Source of the DNA: Cinclus cinclus
Taxonomy: Eukaryota; Chordata; Aves; Passeriformes; Cinclidae
DNA length: 64,000 nucleotides
Reading direction: 5' to 3'
NCBI RefSeq assembly: GCF_963662255.1
Contig: NC_085047.1
Coordinates: 54,930,006 to 54,994,005 of the forward strand
This document shows, in pieces, positions 1 to 12,600 of this stretch. The notes beneath the pieces are model-generated. The model searched no databases. It saw only the letters and a program-made list of their open reading frames with translations, and was not told the origin of the DNA. How positions within the stretch are numbered: the stretch's first letter is position 1; the number at the start of each line of letters is the position of its first letter. The position numbers were made by a program, and so were the translations under genes.

Positions 1-3000
1 TCTTTGAGTCTTAATCTGGCTCTGCATCACAAGGTAGTGAGGAAACTACTCATAAATTTTGTGGCAATTATTTTGTTTTTAGGATGCTGAAAATGCATTT
101 TAAAAGGCATTCATTTGACTGGTCCCCAAGGTAACACTTCAGAGTCAGAAAGGGCAGAGGTAGCATCTGTATTTTGAGAAGTGCTTCTTCACGTTGAAAT
201 AACTTTGACTCTGAGGGAAGTGATGAAAGACACAAACTGAGGATGTCTGGAGAAAACAGAGCACAGGAGTGTGTGGGTAGCATTCTGGAACACAGAGTAC
301 TGTGCCTGCTCTGAGCTTCTACAGGAGCAGCTCTGAGAGCTTCACAGGGAGCCCAACCTCTCTGTTCCCTCTCTAAGCAGAGAAAACCACCACTCTTTGA
401 GAAGGAAGAGAGCAAAGAGCTTCCTGATGTGTGAACACCTCCCCACACAATGAGCCAAACTGGTGGAAGGCACTGGAAAGGAGCCCTAAGTGTTGGTGGC
501 TTTCCACAATGGATTAGATCATGTCTGTGCCTGCAGTGTGCCACTGCTGTCACTGCACAGCCCCTCAGTGTCCCCCTGTGTGACCATGGTGGTGGGCAAG
601 GGTGCTGAAGCCTCCCCTGCTGCTCAGCACTGAGAGATGCCATCACATGCTCTGTGATGTCTGGTGTGACAAATCTGCAGAAGTGGAAAAGAAAGATGAG
701 GGAAAAAGAAACAGAGACAGCTGTCCTCCAGAATTACATCTTCAAGGTCTTCATGGGCCAGATTCTGCTCCCAGGTATAGGAGTGAAAATACAAACCATC
801 AACACAAACTTGGATCCTTGAGCAAATGATGAGCTGCTGGGGGACTATGGGATGGGAGACTCCTCTGGGGGACAGGGTGCTCCATGCCTGTGGAAAACAG
901 ACTCAGGATCCAGCCTCCATGATGGTGCCAACAGGGAGGAAGGGCAGGAACATGTTAGCCCTGGAAGCAGCCAGAAGTCACCAGACTGAAATGAGAAACC
1001 AGAGGGAAAGGCACAGCCTGCACAGGCACTATGGGCAAAGAAAGATTTCTTTGGAAACCTTTCCCCACAGCCAATTTTTTCTCACAGGACACTGGAGTTT
1101 TCTCTGATTTATCAGTGTTCTAAGAAAACTGAGCCCTAGTTTGGTGTGGCTGCTGAGGAAAGGGAGAGCTTCTCTGCTTTGGGCTCCGGCCAGTTTGTGC
1201 TTCTGTGGCATGCACTTTACACTGTGACCTGGAGGAGAATATGGCCCAGGAAAGGTTGGAAGAGAAAAAGATGAGAGAACCAGGTCTTCTTCTTCAGAAC
1301 TCTCTTGTTAGCTTTTCTGTGTTAGGTCAGTTTCCTGCAGTCTTCTTCCCACTCCAGCATAACCCTGTTATCAGCAGAGCTACTGTACATTTACCCCTTC
1401 ACAAATGAGAACAGAATTTAATCTTCTCTCTGCATCTGACTTTTGTGTCCTAGCTCTCCTTAACATATAGAATAACCCTCGGGAAATTAAATTGGATCCA
1501 AACCAGCTTCCTTCCTGCTTACATCTCTCCTCCAGGAGCGAGCCTGCAGTGCAAGATGCCAGCACATTTGCTCTGTCAGGAAGGTGGTTCTGCTGAATCT
1601 CAGGATAAGAAAAATTGGCATAATCATTTCATACAGAGCTTATTCTGTGGGGAGGCAGATGGCTGTGGAGCCACAAAACACCCAGATGAGCAAATCCAAA
1701 TGAATTTGTTTACTGCTATCCCCATGCCCATGTAAAAACCAACACTGCCTCTGCCTCCCACTGGGGTGTGAGGACAAAATCTGGCTCTTCAGAGGTTTGC
1801 TTCCAAAGCAGAAATCCATCTGCTCAGTGAGGTGTTGTGGTTTGAGCAGATGAGCTTGGTGCCAGCCTGGACCTTCTGGGCAGGTCAAATAGTGCAGAAG
1901 CTGAAGTGGAGCTCCATTCTGCTGGAGCCCCCAGATCACTTCCCTCATGTCTTCCTGGCCAGCTCCAGGTGGAAAGAAGAGCTGTTAGGAGCAATGAAGG
2001 CTTTTTTGGCATCTCCACAGGAGGAGGTAGTCTCCCTGCCCATGGCTGCAGGCTGGGTCGCAGAGGAGCAGTGGCACAGGCCAGCTATGACCAAACAGTG
2101 CAACAGTTGGTTCCCAGTCCTCTTCAGCCCCTGCGGACCCAAAACATGAATATAACATTTTGGTGAGTCCATTTTCCTCTGTCTCTAATACTCCAAGAGG
2201 AATAAGAGAGCAGTGGTTTCACAGCATCACCCTGGGAGCCAGGGGTGTTTCCTTCCCTGAGGGATGCCCCAAGGGCACCCTTGGAGGATGGGTTGGTGAT
2301 GGAAGGATATGTGGGATACAAGCTTAGGCAAGGCTATGCCACAGGAGTCTGGGAACAAATGAGACCTGGACCTTTCCCAGGGCCAGTTTTGAAGACAGCT
2401 AGTGACAACATCCAAAAACTGAGCCAGACAGTAAGTTAATAGGTAGTGTGAGGAACGGGTGCTGGGGTTAAGTTCAAGTTTGCAGGGTAGATGTTTCTAA
2501 TGCGTTATGTAATGTGTTCTGCAGTGGGAAGACTGGTGCATTTCTCCAGTGTGAAGCAAAGCAAAGCAAACAGGAATTCCACTTCCACTGGATGAGGTTA
2601 ATGCTGTAACACTCATGAAGTGCCAGGTGTTTCCACAGGCAGAAGTGGAATAAGTGTAGGCCAAATCAAGCAGTTTTCTGACTTTCATTGACTGCTCTCA
2701 TTATGTATTTTTAATAGACAAAATTCAAAAGGGCAGAGAAACTACTAGAATAAAACAGTTTCTTTTTAAGGTTGGTGAAATTTATTTGAATTAAAAGAAA
2801 AAAGAAAACAGAAAAAAGAAAGAGAAGCTGATTGAAGGAAGACTAAAGATTTTGCACATCCTTGTTGTAATGCAATAGTTGTCCCATGCATGTGTCATAG
2901 GGAGGACAGCTTTAGGAGCACCAGGGAAATGATGCATGAGTTCCAAAGAGGTAATCTCACTGTGTACTTATTTTCAGCATTGTTATATGAAGATCTTAGC

Positions 3001-5126
3001 AGTAAAGCCTCTTCCCTGTGGACTCTGAATACATGATAAGAGCCTCTCTCTGTGCACAGCTGACCTGTGAGGGCTGCTGTCACAGCTCAGCTGCTTAGCT
3101 GACTCCAGTGGCTCAGAGGTGCTGCATCAGCACATTCAGAGTTGACTTGCCAGTCTGTGAAATGCCACCTCTGCCCTCAGACATCACCCTTTTGGTATCT
3201 GCAGATTTAAAATTATTCTGAGCTAGAATCAGTACCCTGCATGGGGGCCTGGTGGAGATTCGTGCTCAGACAAGACAGGCCAGTGAGCCAAAGCAGAAGT
3301 GGGGAGCAGCACTGCAGCAGCATATTTTCCTCCCAGACAGCTCCATGAACCAACAAATTTAATGCATTTGCTGTTGACATGGAATACAAAGTAAGTTAAA
3401 AGCTGATACCCCCAAATGCTTGTCTAACTGTCCATCACAGACTCTTACAGTGCCAAGTGAATGCTGCCAAGTAAATGACATAGGAAGAGGTCCTCACATG
3501 AGCACATTGTCAGCTGAAGTCTCTGCTGCTGATCTGACTGAAATGACAGGGAACCAAACAGAAGATGAAAGCATAAAGATGTTTATGAAGTTGCAGTGCT
3601 GACTTCTTATAAGAAGTCTGGTTTTCAGAAAGAGGGGTGTGGTTGAGTGGGCAAGATGGTTGAGATGAAACAGGAACTTATAGAGTGAATAACATGCAAG
3701 AGCATGGCTTTGCACAGGCCACCCAGCTTGTGATGTGCCCCCAAGCTGGGCGGAGAAGCACAGTCGGATGTGTTTGCATATGTTGCACATATTTCCTCCT
3801 GCATGCACTTCACTGCACTCAAGTTCACCCAAACTAAGCAATCCTTCATACCGAGGCAGCCCCACTCTTGCATTACCAGCCTGTGTGGTGAAATGGTCCT
3901 GCTCCACCATGACAGGCAGGGCAGAAAGGGTGGGTGGGTGTTTCCATGTCCCTCTGCTAGCAGGGCAAAACAAAAAACCTTTGTTCTTCAGAAGCTGATC
4001 TGCTCTCACAGCTTCAGTTTATAATCCCTTTTGGTGACATCACAGGTACTGCTGAGGCCGCCAAGGTGATGTCACAATGAGAAGCTTATGACTGTAAATG
4101 GGGAGTAAGTCACAAGAACAGATGACCTCAAAATAAGCTAATATCCTGTTGTTATATAAGTGTTCCAAATACTTATATAAATGTGCCAGTAAGAAAAACC
4201 AGAAAGAAAAAGAGTCCAATGGCCTATCAGGATATGTGAAGATGTGTGCAAAGTTGATGTTTCTCACGGATTCACAGGTCCTTTATTAGTGTGTCTTGCT
4301 TCTAAAAATCTTCCCACTATCAGCTCAGTTTTTTAAAATCAACCTCAGGCTCTCTCCTTATTTAAAGAGAAAAGCCCAAAAGTTCTCCATATTTTGACAT
4401 GTCCAATAATCACATACATGCTTAGTCATAGCAAAACATCTAAACCAAACATAATCTACATTTTAGTGTCACAAATGTGTTAAGTAATTTGATCATATAA
4501 CAACATGGAAATGCGTTCTTCCTGTGAAGCCCTCTGGGGTCTCTGGGGAGTACCACAGAATGGGTGTATATCTGAAACTATCTAATTATTACCTGCTGTA
4601 TTCTTATGATAAATAGGAGCTAATAGAATAGAAAACTACATACAATTGTATCACAGAAAAGCTTTATTGCAGCTATAAAAATGATACTTTATATGCTGAG
4701 CTAAATTCTTTGGAATTGGAAATAATGTTCAGAATCTCTAAAGCACTTTTTTTGTAGATGTCTTCACTGTTCTGCAAGTTTATTATTTTCCATGGTCAAG
4801 TATTTATTACACTTTATCCTGGAAAATTTTTAATGGATTCTTTTGCTTTGATAGGATAAGAAGCACATTTAAACATCTCTAGGGGTAAATTATTTCACAT
4901 CAACACTTTCAAGCACAAAGTCTGGATCTTCAGTAGGTTTTTACATTATGCAAGTAGACATTTAAGGTACTTAATACTTTCTAACCTCTAGTGCCCTTTT
5001 TACACAGAGACAGGCAGTCAGCAGGGATTAACCTGATCCTAATTAACCACAAACTCTTCTGATATTTGGTCAGTGCACAGTAGCATGCTGCCAGGTACAC
5101 AGAGGTAAACTGATCTGGATTATCTG
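1..5126. other. Intergenic sequence, no gene recognised
   Basis: Many short open frames occur on both strands, for example 192 codons on the minus strand at 68-646 and 171 codons on the minus strand at 3494-4009. Their products have no recognisable domain, low codon coherence and no splice or start context, so I do not call them genes. I searched by eye for serpin or INTS6 exons, which human synteny would predict to the left, and found none. Two inverted repeats are present at 4034-4075 and 4152-4180. Confidence 0.6.
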
Positions 5127-6150
5127 TTGGTGCATGTGCTCCACAGAGGGAGGTCGGTCCTCCGTGTCCTGGGTGAGCTATGGGCAGATCCATCTTCAAA
5201 CATGTGGCACGGAGGCTGCTGTGCAAAGCTGCAGCTGCAAGGAAAGAAGAAGGCTCCAATTAGAAGGCCTCTTCTTAATGGCTTTCTATCAAGATCTCAT
5301 TCTCAGAGATGGCATTTGTTGGTGTGGCTCCCTCCCACACCACATGCCTGCTCTCCACCCTCTCCTGACGCAGGTGTCACAAGCAGAACAGAAGCTCCAG
5401 AGAAAGTTTATTACAGAAGTGATCTCATTGAGTCACGAGTTGCATAAAGAACCCCCTTACTCTCTAAACTCCTCCTCAGAGAGGAATGTAGGTGAAGATG
5501 GATCCAGTCTTTGCCCAAATTTATGTTTAAAGGATTGTAATTGTAAAGGACTGTGTAAATCCTTGTGCAAATCTGGACCGCAAGATTAAGAAAGGAAAGC
5601 CAAATATATTTATACTAATAAAATTAATTATTTATTTTATTGATGGTGATAATTATAATGATTAGACTGAAAGACCTTAATCAGAATGATTTACTATACA
5701 GTACAGACAGTTATAACTACTAGTGCAGTGCACTGTTTATTGAAGCAATATTGGAACTGCAATATTAAAGCTAGCAAAACAATTAAGTAGAGATTGATGT
5801 TAGTAACCCACAAAATAACTGTGGGCAAATCTATTCTGCTCAGCCTTGAGGGGAGTCCCCGGTCAAGGAGGAGTCTCCACACACACTCCTAGGGTATATT
5901 AGATGTGCCTGCCATTAAAAAGTGGGATTTCGGTCCCATGGGAACAGTTGACCTCTCTGAGTTGCTGGTGTTGGGAGGTGATGGTGCTCCACTCTGTTGG
6001 AGTTGATCCATCTTCTGCTAAGGCAGCAAAGTGGGGACATGAGGTGGCAGGGAAACCTTGCGGCAGAGCCAAAAGAATTCCTACCCAGTGTTAATGCTGG
6101 GTGCTAACACCTCTGGCTCTTGATCTTCCTAACAGTAGCACGGCTAGCCC
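5127..6150 (-). mobile_element. Possible LTR or unclassified interspersed repeat
   Basis: This block of about 1 kb differs in composition from its surroundings. On the minus strand it shows two AATAAA signals (5741-5736 and 5412-5407). The second is followed by a GC-richer stretch ending in CA near 5127, in the manner of an R-U5 region. The left part (5500-5570) contains short imperfect repeats of AAAGGA-TGTAA-TTGTAAAGGA. I could not match it to a named family, and no coding remnant of a retroelement is visible nearby. It could equally be ordinary intergenic sequence. Confidence 0.25.
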
Positions 6151-7980
6151 AGCACTTGAATAGGGATCCAAGATACTAAAATAAAATCTTTCTGGGAAGG
6201 ACAGAACAGGACTTGCTGTCTGCAGGCTCTTCACAGAACCTCAGCTCTGAGGGACCATGTGTCTTGAAATGTCTTGTTTGTGATGGTCACCCAGGCCTTA
6301 TGCATCAGATCAGGGCAGGTTGATTGGATCACCCTTACAACTCAGGGGAACAACTTTAAAATTGAATTATTTATTCTGTATTGTTGCAAATGTTCATATA
6401 AATGTCAAGAACAAGGAAAGAGCGGAACAAAAGTCAGGGGAGAAGAATGTCCCAGAAGTGGGATCCTGAAAAGTTAACTTGCTGATCCTGACGTAGCTAG
6501 CACAAGACAAATTCACGAAGGAGCTACATGGAATTTCCTTAGGTAAAGTGGTGACCAGGGCACCTGCAGTCCTCTGAGCATAGTGGTATTTGCTGCTTGG
6601 GGTTTACCTTTGTTTAGGCTGCTCCAAAGAGCAGAGCCAAAAGCCAGCTCAGGCCATGGAGTAGGCAAGCACGTACTCACATGAACAAATGCTGGTTTCC
6701 AGGGTAATTTGTTTGCTTTACAAGCTCGTTCTCCTCTCTTTCCCCTCAACTCTGAAGCATTCCTCTCTGAGGCATGGTAGTTCTTGGAGATCAAGAGAGT
6801 TAAAATAATCCCTAGAGAGGCAGTAATTTTGGGAAGCTGACCTCTCTTGTATCAGTGTGCAGCCTGCCTGGTATCCAGCCATTAGCTCTTTCTGACACAG
6901 CTGGAGACAGGCAGGAAAACAGAGCTGACTCCAAGCTGAGCTTTCAGGGCTACAATGCAGAGTGAGTTCCTACAGAAAACAAGCACTGCCTTCTCCTCCT
7001 TTAAACAGAAGTCTGCTGGAATAGGCATCTAATAAAATAACATTGTTTTGTTTATGTTTCTCCGTAGTAAGCAGAACTATATTAGAGCTATGCTTGGGTG
7101 ACACAAGGTTATTCTCAATTTTTCCTTGGGAAGACTGGGACACCGTGTGTTTGAGGGCCTTGTGTGAAGCCACAGAGAAGGCATGTGCCACTCATTACAG
7201 GGTGGCTGAAGACCTTTCCTCTGGATTTGTTCCCTGTGCACTTTTGTCCAGAGATGCCTTTCAAGCTGGAATCCTCAGCACTGCTGTATTCCCAGCCCCT
7301 GAGGTTGTATGTTTGGAAACAGTAAATCTGTTTTCTGGAATAAAACAAAATTAAACTGTTAAACTATCTTGTTTCATCAGACACAGTGCTAGTAATAGAG
7401 AAGAAAAAGTGTTAAAAAGCTAATTGGTCTGGTGAAGGTTTCTTCTCCAAAGGCATGACAGCACACTGGTTCTGCTTGAGATGTGGCACAGCACATATGA
7501 TCTCTGCATGACTATTGTAATTAAATGTAAAACATTCATTTCTTAGTGCTTCCCCCCCATACTTAATGTGTATTTGTTGCTGCTTAGTCTCATAACAACT
7601 CTATTAATTAAGAGAAAGTGTTAAAGGACCAGCTAATGAATGAATGGATCCTGAATTTTTCTTATTCAATGTTTCCTTTCTTTTAGAAATAGAACAACTA
7701 CAGCCTTCTTTAAGTGCTCTTGTCAAATATGGGTACATTTAATGTTGCAGTTCCTTGGAAAACAAGACTCTTTATTTCAGCATTTCAAAAAGAGGAAAAA
7801 TATTCATAGATTGTTTGAGAGGAAAAAAGAAAGCGCTAGCAGTTGTCACAGTGTCAAAATTAATTATTTTGGATTGATCCATTTGCCTTGATCTTTATGA
7901 CCCTCAAGAATTTAAAATACTTCCCAGTCAATCATTTAAATTCCTCAGTTAAAGCTCATACCTCATTAAATAAAGAAATA

Positions 7981-7997
7981 GGGGGGGGGGGGGGGGG
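7981..7997 (+). repeat. Poly-G homopolymer (17 G)
   Basis: Seventeen consecutive G directly follow an AT-rich stretch. The length in an assembly is unreliable at such sites. Confidence 0.95.
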
Positions 7998-10443
7998 CGT
8001 GTCTTGATATGCTTTTCTTTAAGCCTGTCACTCTGGAATCTGAAAATACAGATCATGGCATCATAAAGTATTCTCAGTTTTCAAATAGCAAATAAATGTT
8101 TCTTTATACAGTTTATCACATTCTCTTCATTGACACTTTCTTGCTGGAACCTCTTAGGACTGACTGCAAGTACTACCTGCAGAGGTAGAAAGAGACCCTG
8201 ACACATTTTATTAAATTTTCTGGTGGCTGTGCTAGTGTCACAAAACTACAAAAGATTGCTTGGTGAAAGGTAAAGGGAAGGAAAGGAAGGGTATACTTAG
8301 AAAACCTATATCGAAAAATTTAAGATGCGTGGGTAACATTTTTGTGTACTGACTTCTTAAAGGTTGAGGTCTAATGGAAATACTGCAGAATTGGAAGAGG
8401 ACTCAAAGCATCAGACTACGGGATAGTGTATATTATGTACAGTGCACAGATGCTGTACTTTTTCAATGTTCAAGCAATGCAAACAGATTCATTTCATATG
8501 AATCATCTATTTCATCACATCACACACCCCTATTGATATATAAAAGCCAACTCTTGCCCTGATCTGTGTTTTCCCATGAAAAACAGTTTCTCAGCTGAGA
8601 CTTCAGCCTACTTTTGATCCTGCTTCAAGATGGCATAACTGCTTTGCTTTCCATTTTCAGTTTTTCATCTTTCATCTGATTTTCTCATTCTCTCGTGATG
8701 CAACAAGAAATCCAAACTAGAATCTGGACCTGGAATGCTGCCACAGCAGAAGCTGAAATCAGAAGCAAATCAGAGCCATTTATGAATCAAACCTGAAAAG
8801 TATTTTGCTGCAATTTGTGTCTCACATTACTGTACACTGTGATAACTTAAAGGGGAAAGGCATCAAACACTCAGGCTGTAAAAAGGCTCAGAGTGCTCTC
8901 ATTTAAACTTAGCCCCCAGAGAGAGCCCAGACCTCTCAAGTTTCTCTCCTCCTAGCAGGTAAGACCTCAGACAGCGTGGTGGCCCTTGTCCAGATCTGAT
9001 GAGTTGCCCCTGGCAATAGCCCTGCTTCCCCAGGGCAGCAGAGCAGCACTGAACTCCTCTGGTGTGTGCCACATCACACACCTTCATGTGGCCCACAGGG
9101 ATGTCCCTGCCACGTGCACATACAGCTTGTGTGGAAACATGCCACACCAAAGCTACAAAATTTGCCTGCCTGCTTTCTTGTCATTCTGCTTGCCTCTCAG
9201 GCAGCACTTCCCAAGCTCTGGGATAAAAGTGTCCCCTTAGTGAACACCAGGGGAGATACCTTGCACTGCCACGGCAGATCCTGACCTCAGCCAGAGCAGC
9301 TGATGCCCTTCAGCAGGACCTGCACTCTGGTACCTGTGGCTTCTGCCCCGTGTAAAATCCAGATTGCATGTGGCATCTTCAGTGAAGCTTCCCAGAAACA
9401 CATTATTTCAGTGGAAAGCTCTTGCTCAATCCCTGGGACTGCTGTTCCCCAGAGTCTAGTTCTGAAAACCAGCAATAAGAAATAGGATTGATTGTTATTT
9501 CTATTACCTTTGGGAGAATTCTCTTAAGCAATTTGATTTAATTTAATTTGATTTATATACATTTTTATTTTGGTAACATTTTTTTTCATGTACCCAGAAT
9601 CTTAACTCATGTATCACAGATTGCAGTCCACTGTCTGTACATCTCATCCATCCATATCTTGTCTTCTTTTCTTTTTTTTTTAATGCCAGCCGTTACATGA
9701 TTGCACATCATTTTCAGAAGATTTCACACTTCTGAAAGTCCATATGGTTGTCAAAATCTTTTCTGATGTCACTTGTTTATGGCTTCAAAATAATCAACAT
9801 AGATTCACACATCCTTCTTCTATTTTTTTTTCCTTTTCCTCCCCCCAGTCTCTTTTGTACACAGCCTGAATAAGATTAATTCACTTTATCTCCAAATGAT
9901 GCTGCCAAAGTTAACACATCAGCAGAGAAGGCTTGGAGCAAAAATCTGTTCCATCTTGCTATGCTCTTCATTCATGTCAGACTGCAATCTAGCTGTCACT
10001 CCAGAGAGCAGCCAATTTTTCTTTGGGCCATCTACCAAAAATGGCATAATCAGAAAATATTCTGGTGACCTTGCATGTCTGAGACACAACAAGCCTCCAC
10101 TGCAGAGAACAGAGCACACTAGCAGCTGCAACCCTGTGGTGTCACTGAATGACTCCCAGGGATGCTGAAAGCAGAGTTTTGCCCCTTGCAGTATTCCAGA
10201 GACAAGCTAAGTACCAAACCCAGTGGATTTAAGGAGGAGGTGCTATAGAGAGGGGTGGGCAGGAAAAGAGAGGAGCCCTGGGTCCTGTCCTGCTTCATTC
10301 TGGATGTGGAGCTGCAAGTACAGCCTCAGAGTTGAGTCCTGTTAGAAGGGGTGAGACAAAGTATGTGCCAGGGAGCTGGTGGAGCTGGAACAGTGGAAGC
10401 ATCTCCAGGCTCAGGCTGGCCAAGGAGGAGATAGTGTTGGAAT

Positions 10444-10598
10444 GGAAAGGAAAGGAAAGGAAAGGAAAGGAAAGGAAAGGAAAGGAAAGGAAAGGAAAGG
10501 AAAGGAAAGGAAAGGAAAGGAAAGGAAAGGAAAGGAAAGGAAAGGAAAGGAAAGGAAAGGAAAGGAAAGGAAAGGAAAGGAAAGGAAAGGAAAGGAAA
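10444..10598 (+). repeat. (GGAAA)31 pentanucleotide microsatellite
   Basis: There are 31 uninterrupted copies of GGAAA (equivalently AAAGG; TTTCC on the other strand), with no variant unit in 155 bp. The tract is purine-only on the plus strand. The Lys/Glu/Arg/Gly-rich frames on the plus strand and Pro/Phe/Leu/Ser-rich frames on the minus strand that cross it are products of the repeat and should not be taken as genes. Confidence 0.99.
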
Positions 10599-11639
10599 GA
10601 TCTGTGGGGACAGGCAGCATGAATCCAAAAGAAGTCATCTGCAAAGAAAGTGGTTGGAAAAGCAAGCCAGCCCAGAGCAAAGATTATTCTGGAAACCTGG
10701 AAAACAGTGCTCACTTGGGCCCTGTTGACAACGTGACAGCTTCAGCATCCTTATCCCCCAGGGCTGATGGCTTCCCTCCACATTCCCTATCTCATCTGAA
10801 TCCCTCAAAGTGCAGGATATTGCACAGCTCCACATGCCTGAAGCTGGTTCACCATCTGGGGCTAGAAAAATGGGAGGAGGGTCACAGGTGGTTCTCATCT
10901 CTCTGCTCCTCTCCTGCCCTCTGGCTTGTCCCAACACTACCCTGACCTCATGGCCAGCTCTCTGGCAGCGGCAGACCTGGGAATGGTTTTATCTGTTACT
11001 GCTTCAGGTAGCCCCAGAAGTCCTTTCTTCAAAACTTCTGCAGTCTTTACACACATGGCAGTGTGGCCACTAGCATCCTCGTCCATCCTGTGGGAAAAAC
11101 AGAGAGCAATCAGCACTTGAATGAAAACAAGGCAGCAAAGTGCCAGGGAGAGAAACTTGAAGGGCAGAGGCTGCATTTCTGTGGCTTTACATGGCATAAC
11201 ATCTAGTCAAATTCCATAAGCAGGGGCATAGAGTAATTAGTTAAAGATTTTCTTTCTTGCGACAAAAAAAAAAAGCGCCACAACCCTCCCCCAAAAGTAG
11301 GAAGAAGTTGGACTCATAACCATATCATGGTAAACCATATGAAAAAAACCCTCTTGCTCCTAATCACAGCCCAGCTTAAATAAAAATATGTCCTTGCAAC
11401 AGTACATGTGAGCTGAAAAAGAAGGCTGTTAATTCATGGAAGCAAGAGGAATGATAAAATTGGCATTTTGTGTTGCATTCTTAAAGAGTATCTGTCTCGG
11501 GCAGCTCTGTCCCCAGGTTCATTACACCTAAGGAGCAGGAGCTCTCCAGTAGCACTGCTAACCTCACAAGAAGCATTGTCTTGGCAGGAGTCGGGTCATA
11601 CTTAGCAGATTATCTCCGTACCAGGAGGGCTGACATTTT

Positions 11640-12140
11640 CATCAAAGCAAACAGAGGAATTCGTGACAGGCAGCCGGCTTACCGTGCCGCGCTCAGAGGC
11701 TCATACACAGCGGATGCTCGGCTCCGTCCCAAGAGCAGCCCCGCGGGCTCCGGCGCAGGGAGAGCACACGGCAGAGCCCTTCGGGTCCCGGAGCCGCTCG
11801 ATGGCTTATCCTGCTCGGCAGCTTCGTGCTGGAAGGGAGGGAGAGCAGCAGAGCGGCGGGGCGGGAGCGCAGCACGGCCCCTGCTCGGCTGAGGCTGACC
11901 TGCGGGGCAGGGAGGCTGCGGGGCCGGCAGGGCACCCCGAGCCCGAGGGTCCCCCCGGTCACCGCCCGGGCTCCGGCTGGCACCGCCAGGTGGCACTGGG
12001 CGCTCGCGCAGGCTGGTGGCTTCCCGGGGTGGCACACAGAGCCCTTGTCCCGCACCGCCGCCACCCCCAGACACGGCACGGGCACCCCGCGGCCGGGAAT
12101 GGGGCAACTCTACCACGGACCGCTTCCATCGCCGTGCCGT
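11640..12140 (-). promoter_or_regulatory. Orphan CpG island with minus-strand first-exon signature
   Basis: This roughly 500-bp GC- and CpG-rich island stands alone in AT-rich intergenic DNA about 9 kb past the FAM124A stop codon. It contains a GC box (GGGGCGGG, 11858-11865). On the minus strand it ends at a strong splice donor, GCACG|GTAAGCCGG, with last exon base 11683 and first intron base 11682. This is what a first exon transcribed leftwards looks like. A minus-strand ATG at 12129 in a fair context (GGCGATGG) opens a frame of only about 57 codons, with no recognisable protein. Longer open frames on both strands lack ATG and reflect GC bias. It could be the promoter of the next same-strand gene (SERPINE3 would be expected from human synteny), a lncRNA promoter, or an alternative regulatory island. 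I cannot tell which. Confidence 0.55.
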
Positions 12141-12378
12141 CCAGTCGGCAGCTTTCCTTTAGGGCAGGCAGATTGGATTAATGGCCTCCACCTTGCACGC
12201 TGGTTTTCTATTTTACGCGCCATCTATTCAGGAGGAAAGTGATTAAAAAGGAAATCTGATTAAAACGCCAGCCATGCCTTAATGCAGGAGGCTGAACCAC
12301 AGCAGGGCTGGGATGCACCTGCACAGCCATGAACCCCTCTAAGACCCCTTCTGCAGCCAAACACTATCTGTAAATTGT

Positions 12379-12430
12379 AAAAAAAAAAAAAAAAAAAAAA
12401 AGCAAAAACAAACAAACAAAAACCCCAAAA
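12379..12430 (+). repeat. A-rich tract (A23 followed by CAAACAAAC)
   Basis: A 23-base A run at 12379-12401 is followed by GCAAAAACAAACAAACAAAAACCCC. It could be the decayed tail of a retroposed sequence, but I see no target-site duplication. Confidence 0.9.
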
Positions 12431-12528
12431 CGCCCCAGCAGTTTGAACACTGTTCTTGAGCTCCAAGGCCAGCCCAGCACTGTTGGAGTTGTGTCCACAC
12501 CCTTCAGAGATGCCCCACGGGTCACCAG

Positions 12529-12548
12529 ACACACACACACACACACCA

Positions 12549-12599
<51 letters not shown>
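12529..12599. repeat. (CA)n dinucleotide microsatellite
   Basis: An AC repeat of about 70 bp has two CCAC interruptions in its left half (around 12546 and 12556) and then an uninterrupted run of about 20 units. Confidence 0.98.

Positions 12600-12600
<1 letters not shown>

Larger units (their letters stand above)
6151..11639. other. Intergenic sequence with microsatellites
   Basis: AT-rich sequence apart from the poly-G tract (7981-7997) and the GGAAA array (10444-10598). I see no recognisable gene or complete transposon. Any second exon of a leftward transcript from the 11.6-12.1 kb CpG island would lie here or further left, but I could not identify one. Confidence 0.6.

Noticed and set aside
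68..646. 192-codon minus-strand open frame at the left end
   Set aside because: No conserved domain, no splice context, and composition like surrounding noncoding DNA.
3494..4009. 171-codon minus-strand open frame considered as a serpin exon
   Set aside because: None of the conserved serpin blocks is present.
10295..10945. Lys/Glu/Arg/Gly-rich and Phe/Pro/Leu/Ser-rich open frames
   Set aside because: They are translations of the GGAAA microsatellite.
11663..12242. Open frames of 130-172 codons in the orphan CpG island
   Set aside because: They result from GC bias, several begin with GTG rather than ATG, the products have no recognisable domain, and they overlap on both strands.
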